NCBI GenBank assembly: GCA_905202125.1
Contig: CAJKQX010000069.1
Location: 1-12,021 of the forward strand
Direction: 5' to 3'
From: an uncultured Prevotella sp.
GTDB lineage: Bacteria; Bacteroidota; Bacteroidia; Bacteroidales; Bacteroidaceae
Length of the DNA stretch: 12,021 nt
The notes under the pieces were generated by a model. It ran no database searches, had not been told where the DNA came from, and was given only the letters and a program-made list of their open reading frames with translations. Below, piece by piece: positions 6,878-12,021 of this stretch (positions are counted from its first letter, which is position 1; every line of letters starts with the position of its first letter). The translations under genes and the position numbers were made by a program.

Positions 6878-7810
6878 ATGCGAGGTTTAGTAATAAAGAA
6901 TACCGGAAGCTGGTACACTGTCCGTACCGACGACGGACAGATAATAGAGAGCAAGATCAAAGGTAATTTTCGCCTCAAAGGCATACGCAGTACCAATCCC
7001 GTAGCAGTGGGCGACAATGTCGAGATTGTGTGCAACCAGGAGGGCACGGCCTTTATTACTGCGATAGCGGACCGCCGCAACTATATCATCCGCAAATCCC
7101 AGAACCTCAGCAAACAGAGCCATATCATCGCCGCCAACATAGATCAGGCGTTTCTCCTTGTTACCGTTGACAAACCGCAGACAAGTACCACCTTCATCGA
7201 CCGATTTCTCGCCACAGCCGAGGCTTACTGTGTCCCTGTGGTGTTGGTGTTCAACAAGAGCGACATGCTCTCGCCCGACGAGCGTCATCTCCAACAGATG
7301 ATGATCGACCTGTACGAGACCGTTGGCTATGAGTGCACGGCCATCTCGGCGGCTACGGGTGAAGGGGTGGACGCGTTGAAGGAGCGTCTCAAGGACCGCA
7401 TCACGTTGCTCAGCGGACATAGCGGAGTAGGCAAGTCGACTCTGATAAACCGACTGCTGCCCGAGGCTAATCTGCGCACAGCCGCCATAAGCGATGCCCA
7501 CAACACGGGAATGCATACCACCACGTTCAGCGAAATGCTCCCTCTGCCCGATGGAGGATACATTATCGATACGCCGGGAATAAAAGGCTTCGGTACGTTT
7601 GATATCCAACCCGAGGAACTGACAAGTTATTTCAAGGAGATATTCAGGTTTTCAAAGGATTGTCGTTTCAACAATTGCACCCACACACACGAACCCGGAT
7701 GTGCCGTGCTCAAAGCCCTTGAAGAGCATTATATAGCCCAAAGCAGATACCAGAGTTATTTATCCATGCTCGAGGATAAGGACGAAAACAAGTATCGTGA
7801 GGCTTATTGA
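6878..7810 (+). CDS. rsgA: Ribosome small-subunit-dependent GTPase A
   Basis: GTPase that checks and releases maturation factors late in 30S subunit assembly (also called YjeQ); cytoplasmic. Of 310 residues, about 1-70 form an OB-fold that contacts 16S rRNA. The circularly permuted GTPase domain follows, its motifs in the order G4 NKSD (126-129), G1 GHSGVGKST (180-188), G3 DTPG (231-234). The C-terminal zinc knuckle has Cys262, Cys267, His269 and Cys275, with the same 5/2/6 spacing as E. coli YjeQ. Length and motif set are complete. The start at 6878 places MRGLVIKNTG directly before the OB-fold, as usual. It probably shares transcripts with frr through the hairpin at 6812-6861. Confidence 0.97.
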   Translation: MRGLVIKNTGSWYTVRTDDGQIIESKIKGNFRLKGIRSTNPVAVGDNVEIVCNQEGTAFITAIADRRNYIIRKSQNLSKQSHIIAANIDQAFLLVTVDKPQTSTTFIDRFLATAEAYCVPVVLVFNKSDMLSPDERHLQQMMIDLYETVGYECTAISAATGEGVDALKERLKDRITLLSGHSGVGKSTLINRLLPEANLRTAAISDAHNTGMHTTTFSEMLPLPDGGYIIDTPGIKGFGTFDIQPEELTSYFKEIFRFSKDCRFNNCTHTHEPGCAVLKALEEHYIAQSRYQSYLSMLEDKDENKYREAY

Positions 7811-7820
7811 TTATGCCTGT

Positions 7821-8022
7821 TTAACCCAAATCGTCATTAGAGTTCATGGCAGTTTTGGAGATTATATTTGTTGTGTTGCGACCGTATTGTCGAAGGCATA
7901 GCGGGCTATGGCGAGACAAGACGGGATGCAAGACGGCAAATAGAAATCCAAAACACGTGAACAGACAACACGATAACCATCATTCCTGCCCATTGTCGGT
8001 CTAATGACCGATTTGGGTTTAA
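7821..8022. repeat. Foldback element with imperfect terminal inverted repeats
   Basis: The ends 7821-7841 and 8000-8022 are inverted copies (TTAACCCAAATCG... against its complement) differing by two single-base gaps. The similarity goes on inward: ATGGCAG (7846-7852) mirrors CTGCCCAT (7987-7994). GTTTTGGA (7852-7859) mirrors 7947-7954, TATTTG (7865-7870) mirrors 7937-7942, and the arms meet at CATAG-CGGG-CTATG (7897-7910). About 35 bases (roughly 7955-7990) in the right arm have no partner. The right end also holds a perfect small hairpin TCGGTC-TAAT-GACCGA (7997-8012). No transposase is encoded. The element fills most of the gap between two convergent genes. It looks like a non-autonomous mobile element or an old inverted duplication; a role in transcription termination is also possible. 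Confidence 0.7.
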
Positions 8023-8061
8023 TTTGGTTCATCCAGAATTTTGTGTGAGATGCGGAATCGT

Positions 8062-9306
8062 TTACAATCGTTTCACCCACTCTACAATGTCTTTCATCAC
8101 CTCCGGCGCTATGGTTTCCTCTATTCGTCCGTATTCATCGGGCATACCGCTGTCGCAATGTTGAAACAGATGATTGAGTCCGTCATATCGCTTTATCATG
8201 TTTTTCGTGTTTGCGGGCAGATTGTCTTTTATGGCTTTAAGGTTTGCCTCCGCATCCACCTGCATGTCGCGTGTCCCGTTCAATGCCATCACCGGGCAAC
8301 GTGTCTTTGATATATCTGCTGCAGGATCATAGTTGACGAAGAAGCGTAACCATACGTTCGTGTCGTTCTCCGCATTTGTCTTGATGTCGTGGGTATTTGC
8401 CCTTTTGGTTATGCCGTTTCGCTCTGATACCTTGTTGTATTGCCAGGCAATGATGGAGTCGCCTTTGATGCCGGGCGCGGCCAGACATACCAGAAAATCG
8501 GCCATTCCCCTCGCACCGAGCATGAAAGCTATCGATCCGCCTTCGCTATGACCCAGTACACCTTTGCGTGAGAACATTTTGCCCTGACGGGATACGTATT
8601 CCAGTGCAGCTTCGGCATCGTGCATGAATGTCATGGTGGTGGCATCGTCAACTCTCCCTGTTGATTTGCCCACACCTCGGTCGTCGTATCTCAATGATGC
8701 TATGCCGTTGCGGGCCAGATAGTCGGCCATCACCAGGAACGGTTTATGGCCATACAATTCCTCATCGCGGTTTTGCAGTCCGCTTCCGCTCACCATTACA
8801 ACCATCGGCACAGGCTCGTACTGTGTGTATCCTGAGGGATAGGTGATGGTGCCTGACAATGAGGCATCGCCGCTATTGAACACCACTTCCTCCGTTGTGT
8901 AAGGATAAGGCGGCGCAGGTGTCTGCGGTCTCACACGTTCGACATTTCCCCTCGACAAATTGAGGCGGAAGGGCATACCCATCTGGATGAACTGTCCACG
9001 GATGGTGTCATTGCTCAGTTTTCCACGGTAACCGGCCCCGATGCGCGGGATACTGATGTTTATCGAGTCGACAGACAAGTGGTTTATCTCCGTTGCGATG
9101 CCCTTTGCGCCCTGATCCGGACTGTCCATAGTGCATTGTGTATGTCCGTTGCCATCCTCAGAGATATTGATAACTATGGCCAAACGTGTTGTCTTGTTCA
9201 CCTCCAACATCCCGTTCCACGTGCCGTTCAGGTTCTGTGCATAAGACAATGCGGGTGCAATGAGCCCCATGACCGATGTCATCAAGGTTCTGAATAAGAT
9301 GCTCAT
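8062..9306 (-). CDS. Secreted alpha/beta hydrolase (prolyl-oligopeptidase-like fold)
   Basis: Serine hydrolase of 414 residues, last gene of the SPFH operon. The ATG at 9306 is chosen over an upstream GTG at 9375 because it overlaps the stop codon of the preceding gene as ATGA and begins a clean signal peptide (MSILF..., cleavage after ALSYA). About 110 residues of a beta-rich N-terminal domain (NGTWNGMLEV) precede the alpha/beta hydrolase domain. GHSEGGS carries nucleophile Ser254, NGTRD carries Asp347 and GLNHLFQ carries His379, a complete triad; VSGSGLQNRDE is the oxyanion region. The family contains esterases and peptidases, and the substrate cannot be read from the sequence. Coupling to the upstream membrane protein suggests an envelope role. 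Confidence 0.88.
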   Translation of the reverse strand: MSILFRTLMTSVMGLIAPALSYAQNLNGTWNGMLEVNKTTRLAIVINISEDGNGHTQCTMDSPDQGAKGIATEINHLSVDSINISIPRIGAGYRGKLSNDTIRGQFIQMGMPFRLNLSRGNVERVRPQTPAPPYPYTTEEVVFNSGDASLSGTITYPSGYTQYEPVPMVVMVSGSGLQNRDEELYGHKPFLVMADYLARNGIASLRYDDRGVGKSTGRVDDATTMTFMHDAEAALEYVSRQGKMFSRKGVLGHSEGGSIAFMLGARGMADFLVCLAAPGIKGDSIIAWQYNKVSERNGITKRANTHDIKTNAENDTNVWLRFFVNYDPAADISKTRCPVMALNGTRDMQVDAEANLKAIKDNLPANTKNMIKRYDGLNHLFQHCDSGMPDEYGRIEETIAPEVMKDIVEWVKRL

Positions 9307-9740
9307 TTGCGATAGATTAAGATTGAATAGCCAATGCAAGTGCTCAAGATTATAAATATCATGGCGTAGAAACACATTTCGGCAATATTGTTTTCACCCA
9401 TCCATAATATTAATGATATGAACAGCAATGTCATCTCCGGTGCCAACGTGCGGCTCATGCGGCTCATCATAAGATACTGTGCGGGCCGCTCTACCTTGAA
9501 CGGCAGATTCACCATCGTGGCCGGACGATAAGATGATATCAGACATATCGCGGCGCAGAACGTGCCCACTGCGGCATTGGGCAGAATTTTCCGACAGCCT
9601 GCTCCTGATTCATCGCTACCACTGAAACACTTCATGATGGCCAACACCCACATGATGACAACCAATACCAGTGTGACGATTTCGAAGACGGTGCCCTCCT
9701 TCGACCGTCCTATTTTTATGTTTGTATCATTCTTCTTCAT
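9303..9740 (-). CDS. Small four-helix membrane protein of unknown function
   Basis: A 145-residue inner-membrane protein that I cannot place in a named family. Hydrophobic helices lie at about 20-38, 54-70, 101-114 and 121-142. A basic cytoplasmic-looking loop between helices 2 and 3 contains LPFKVERPAQY and a run of Arg/Met residues (MMSRMSR). Its start overlaps the end of the ribbon-helix-helix gene by 14 nt, and its stop codon overlaps the start of the hydrolase gene by 4 nt, so the three are probably translated as a unit. No catalytic motif is visible. Confidence 0.75.
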   Translation of the reverse strand: MKKNDTNIKIGRSKEGTVFEIVTLVLVVIMWVLAIMKCFSGSDESGAGCRKILPNAAVGTFCAAICLISSYRPATMVNLPFKVERPAQYLMMSRMSRTLAPEMTLLFISLILWMGENNIAEMCFYAMIFIILSTCIGYSILIYRK

Positions 9741-9930
9741 CGTTCGTGATTTGAGGTTTGTTCTTTTTCTTCTTCAGACGTCCGCTTTTTCTCAGAGCCT
9801 CGGTGATAATCCACTGCAGCTGTCCGTTAGTGCTCCGAAACTCATCGGCAGCCCATGCCTCGATGGCGCTCATCATGTCGGCATCGATTCTGAGAATGAA
9901 TTTCTTTGTTTTGTCTTCTTTCTGAGGCAT
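9727..9930 (-). CDS. Arc-like ribbon-helix-helix protein
   Basis: A 67-residue putative DNA-binding protein of the Arc/MetJ fold. The predicted strand KKFILRID (9-16) would insert into the DNA major groove as a dimer sheet. Helix A spans about 17-31 and helix B about 36-49 (QLQWIITEALRKSG). A tail of five basic residues (RLKKKK) and then an acidic end (DEEE) follows. No toxin gene is adjacent, so this is probably not an antitoxin; its neighbours are membrane proteins and an SPFH protein. It may regulate its own operon, whose promoter carries a duplicated GATATC motif. The ATG at 9930 is preceded by AAGAA. The call as ribbon-helix-helix is firm, the target is inference. Confidence 0.85.
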   Translation of the reverse strand: MPQKEDKTKKFILRIDADMMSAIEAWAADEFRSTNGQLQWIITEALRKSGRLKKKKNKPQITNDEEE

Positions 9931-9986
9931 TTCTTGACGTTATTTATTATATGGTGAGATTAGTTCATGCTTTGCCTTGCGATTTA

Positions 9987-10514
9987 TCAGGTGTCTTGTC
10001 CGTTTGTGATGTTGAGACAGATGTAATACTGACGATATCCCAGATATTCCATTGCTGCTTTGTATGGTCCGAACAATAGCAACAGACACAGCCCTTTTAT
10101 GAAATCGTCCATAAGTCTGCCTATGTCAAAGGCAAATCCACACGAGATAAAATCAATCAGCATTACTGTCACGACATAGATGACCGTGCATAACAGCAAT
10201 GTGTAAATCAGGAACAGCACGCGACTGCGCAGATACATCCTATGCATGTGGTTGCCCAATATGACGCTGCGTTTCAGTGGTTTGCGTCTGAAATATCTGT
10301 AATACGCGCCGAAAGCCGCTATCCACACTGTGGCACCGTATGCGATGACGGGTGCAACAATCCTGTCGGTGGCATCCAAGTCTCCGAATATCATAAACAA
10401 TGTGGAAAACAAGCCCAATGCTGCCGCCAGCCACAGATATACCAATCCTTCGGCTCGGGGCGAGGCCTTGTATTCCACAAATGTCGTTTTGCTGTTGATT
10501 CTTGTTTCTTTCAT
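9987..10514 (-). CDS. Four-helix membrane protein of unknown function
   Basis: A 175-residue integral membrane protein, not recognised. Hydrophobic segments lie at about 23-44, 52-72, 98-120 and 138-150. A strongly basic loop (RYFRRKPLKR, 73-82) sits between helices 2 and 3, pointing to a cytoplasmic loop. The ATG at 10514 is preferred; an in-frame TTG at 10571 would add 19 polar residues but lies inside a GC-rich hairpin (10565-10599). It lies second in the operon, 94 bp after the SPFH gene and 56 bp before the ribbon-helix-helix gene, and may be a membrane partner of the SPFH protein. Confidence 0.7.
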   Translation of the reverse strand: MKETRINSKTTFVEYKASPRAEGLVYLWLAAALGLFSTLFMIFGDLDATDRIVAPVIAYGATVWIAAFGAYYRYFRRKPLKRSVILGNHMHRMYLRSRVLFLIYTLLLCTVIYVVTVMLIDFISCGFAFDIGRLMDDFIKGLCLLLLFGPYKAAMEYLGYRQYYICLNITNGQDT

Positions 10515-10564
10515 GCTCTGTTGCGATTTCTTTGTCGATTGAGTAGGCGAGATATCGCGTTGCA

Positions 10565-10599
10565 GCCGCAACTCCCGTCTGTCAGGTAGGAGCCGCGGC
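10565..10599 (-). other. GC-rich hairpin between SPFH and membrane-protein genes
   Basis: GCCGC (10565-10569) pairs with GCGGC (10595-10599) and CTCC (10572-10575) with GGAG (10589-10592), across a 2x2 internal loop and a 13-nt loop. There is no T run on the minus strand, so it is not an intrinsic terminator. It could stabilise the SPFH part of the transcript or lower expression of the genes behind it. Confidence 0.4.
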
Positions 10600-10608
10600 C
10601 GTTACTTA

Positions 10609-11577
10609 TCAGTGGTTGAGCGTTCCGGCGTTGACCACCGGCTGTGCGGCGTCATCGCCACAGAGCACCACCATGAGATTGCTCACCATCGCGGCCTTCT
10701 TGTCATCATCCAGTTCCACCACGTTTTCTTCGTCAAGTCGTTGCAGAGCCATCTTAACCATCGACACGGCTCCTTCCACTATCTTCTCCCGAGCCATGAT
10801 TATGGCCGATGCCTGTTGGCGTCGGAGCATCACCGATGCAATCTCCGGAGCGTAAGCCAGATAGTTGATGCGCGCCTCGACTATCTCTATTCCCGCCATG
10901 TTGAGGCGCTCGTCCAGTTTCTCCTCGAGCTGTTTGTTTATCTCGTCTCCACCGCTGCGCAGCGTCAGTTCGGTGGAAGTGTGTGTGCTGTCATCGTAAG
11001 CGTAGAGCCCGGCTGTCTGTCGCAGGGCGGCGTCACTCTGTATCTTGACGAAATTCTCGAGCGCTTTCATCACGTTGGTGATATTGCTTCCTTCCAGTCC
11101 CTGGGCGTTGCTTTTGGCCATCGTCTGTGAGTCTATCTCGAACATGGCCTTGTATGTGTTCTTCACTTTCCATACCAGTACCAGTCCTATCATCACAGGA
11201 TTGCCTATCTTGTCGTTCACTTTGATTGGCTCCACGTCCAGGTTGCGGGCGCGAAGAGATATTTTCTTGGTGGTGATAAACGGATTCACCCAGTAGAAAC
11301 CCACTTGTGTGAACGTGCCTTTGTATCGTCCGAAGAACATCATCACGCGCGCTTCGTTTGGCTCAACCTGCATCAAGCCACACCATATTATAAGTGTCCC
11401 GATGAAAACCAACACGCCCACGACTATCATCGTGCCGCCTATGAGTTCGGATTCTGATGTGAACCATGCTCCGAAACCGATGAGCACTATTGCCAATACT
11501 GTCAGCAGGATATTGAGAAACAGCATATAGAAACCGTTCATTACGGTACCTTTGAAGGAGAATTCATTATTTTCCAT
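10609..11577 (-). CDS. SPFH/Band 7 (stomatin/flotillin-like) membrane protein
   Basis: A 322-residue membrane-anchored protein of the SPFH superfamily, whose members form ring-shaped assemblies in the inner membrane and organise proteases or lipid domains. Two hydrophobic helices (about 14-39 and 46-68) are followed by the Band 7 domain from residue 71 (VEPNEARVMMFFGRYKGT). Then comes a charged helical stretch (about 215-240), the typical EARINYLAYAPEIA, and RRQQASAIIMAREKIVEGAV. The C-terminus is acidic, then small and polar. It is first in a five-gene operon with two small membrane proteins, a ribbon-helix-helix protein and a secreted hydrolase. No HflC or FtsH partner and no NfeD-type gene is next to it, so it is not a standard HflK/HflC or slipin-NfeD pair. 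Family call is firm; its role is unknown. Confidence 0.92.
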   Translation of the reverse strand: MENNEFSFKGTVMNGFYMLFLNILLTVLAIVLIGFGAWFTSESELIGGTMIVVGVLVFIGTLIIWCGLMQVEPNEARVMMFFGRYKGTFTQVGFYWVNPFITTKKISLRARNLDVEPIKVNDKIGNPVMIGLVLVWKVKNTYKAMFEIDSQTMAKSNAQGLEGSNITNVMKALENFVKIQSDAALRQTAGLYAYDDSTHTSTELTLRSGGDEINKQLEEKLDERLNMAGIEIVEARINYLAYAPEIASVMLRRQQASAIIMAREKIVEGAVSMVKMALQRLDEENVVELDDDKKAAMVSNLMVVLCGDDAAQPVVNAGTLNH

Positions 11578-11602
11578 AATCGTATTTAATTTAGTTGTTT
11601 AT

Positions 11603-11621
11603 ATGATATCATTTTGATATC
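11603..11621. promoter_or_regulatory. Duplicated GATATC motif, candidate operator
   Basis: ATGATATCAT (11603-11612) is a perfect 10-bp palindrome. TGATATC occurs at 11604-11610 and again at 11615-11621, exactly 11 bp apart, about one helical turn. The second copy lies directly downstream of the -7 element on the presumed start of transcription of the SPFH operon. Ribbon-helix-helix dimers typically bind paired sites of this spacing, and the operon encodes one. Binding is inferred, not shown. Confidence 0.4.
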
Positions 11622-11622
11622 G

Positions 11623-11653
11623 CAAAGATATTGTTTTATTTTATGTCGAACAA
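11623..11653 (-). promoter_or_regulatory. Bacteroidota-type promoter of the SPFH operon
   Basis: On the minus strand, TTG (11651-11653), a 20-nt spacer and TATCTTTG (11623-11630) match the phylum consensus. Transcription should start near 11616, leaving a leader of about 38 nt before the SPFH start codon at 11577. Confidence 0.6.
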
Positions 11654-11842
11654 GAGTCCGTTTGCTGTTTTAATAATTATTAACACCTGCTGTTTTTCAT
11701 GTGTTTTTGGACGCAGTGGGAGCCATGTTCGTTTTATTTACTGTAACTGTCGGACAATCAGAAAGATACGTCTCTGCGTATTGCTCTGTTCATATCGCCT
11801 TGCGAAAGGGCCTTTTTTTGACATCTAACGGGCGCGAATGCA
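11654..11842. other. Non-coding stretch between SPFH promoter and right repeat
   Basis: No gene is supported. Near its end (11802-11820) is a fragment GCGAAAGGGCCTTTT that resembles one unit of the 22-bp array but lacks the full spacing. It may be a decayed unit just outside the repeat. Confidence 0.45.
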
Positions 11843-12021
11843 AATCCAAATTTTTAACATTTGGTTTTTGCGGGATTTACTTCCGTTTTAGAAAGACACG
11901 AAGCCGAAAAACGGGTAAAATCGTTCCGTGAAACGTGAAAAACCGTCCGATTTTCCGATTTCTGCCCACTTGATTTGCGAAAGGGGCCCTTTTGGAGTGC
12001 GAAAGGAACCCTTTCGGGAGG
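11843..12021. repeat. Dispersed intergenic repeat, right copy (cut by window end)
   Basis: Direct copy of positions 1-179 with 22 substitutions and no insertion or deletion. It includes the start of the 22-bp palindromic array: units begin at 11977 and 11999, and a third starts at 12021. Like the left copy it lies in an intergenic region upstream of a gene promoter pointing away from it. Confidence 0.85.

Noticed and set aside
6262..7080. Minus-strand open frame spanning frr and the start of rsgA
   Set aside because: It crosses two well-identified essential genes and a terminator in antisense, with no domain.
7862..8080. Minus-strand open frame of 72 codons in the foldback element, considered as a transposase remnant
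   Set aside because: No transposase motif is visible, and the frame lies across the inverted-repeat arm, so structure explains the sequence better.
9307..9375. Upstream GTG extension of the alpha/beta hydrolase
   Set aside because: It would place 23 residues before a clean signal peptide and overlap the preceding gene by 73 nt; the ATGA overlap at 9303-9306 is a far better start.
11802..11820. Possible intrinsic terminator GCGAAAGGGCCTTTTTTT
   Set aside because: AAAGG and CCTTT are separated by one base, leaving no room for a hairpin loop. It looks more like a decayed array unit.

Overview
This window reads as a chromosomal segment of a gut-type Bacteroidales bacterium. I lean towards Muribaculaceae or a close relative, but the family assignment is inference. 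The support is: two secreted glycosidases of families GH92 and GH97; Bacteroidota-style promoters (TTTG, about 20 nt, TAnnTTTG) with no strong Shine-Dalgarno sequences; a ribosome recycling factor and an RsgA of Bacteroidales type; and an SPFH/Arc-like gene cluster with this phylum's flavour. Codon use looks even across all genes, so nothing looks like recent foreign cargo.

Layout. Positions 1-700 carry no gene: a dispersed repeat with a tandem 22-bp palindromic array, then a promoter. Next come two plus-strand secreted glycosidases, a GH92 alpha-mannosidase (701-3022) and a GH97 glycosidase of the retaining type (3147-5084), separated by one terminator hairpin. A strong two-way terminator (5090-5157) follows, then a convergent minus-strand SGNH/GDSL esterase (5177-5854). 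A 350-bp divergent promoter region leads to frr (6241-6801) and rsgA (6878-7810), with another terminator-like hairpin between them. The gap between rsgA and the next convergent gene holds a roughly 200-bp foldback element with imperfect terminal inverted repeats (7821-8022).

The right part is a five-gene minus-strand operon read from about 11616 down to 8062: SPFH/Band 7 membrane protein, four-helix membrane protein, Arc-like ribbon-helix-helix protein, second four-helix membrane protein, secreted alpha/beta hydrolase. The last three genes overlap (14 nt and 4 nt), so they are very probably co-translated. A duplicated GATATC motif sits on the presumed start of transcription of this operon and could be an operator for the operon's own ribbon-helix-helix protein.

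The window ends in a second, direct copy of the repeat that opens it (157 of 179 positions identical, no gaps, 11,842 bp apart). How the genes work together: the GH92/GH97 pair should trim alpha-mannosides and alpha-galactoside-like sugars in the periplasm; frr and rsgA serve ribosome recycling and small-subunit maturation; the SPFH operon looks like a membrane-associated system of unknown purpose. The least explained material is the dispersed repeat with its 22-bp array, the foldback element, and the SPFH/ribbon-helix-helix operon with its candidate operator.
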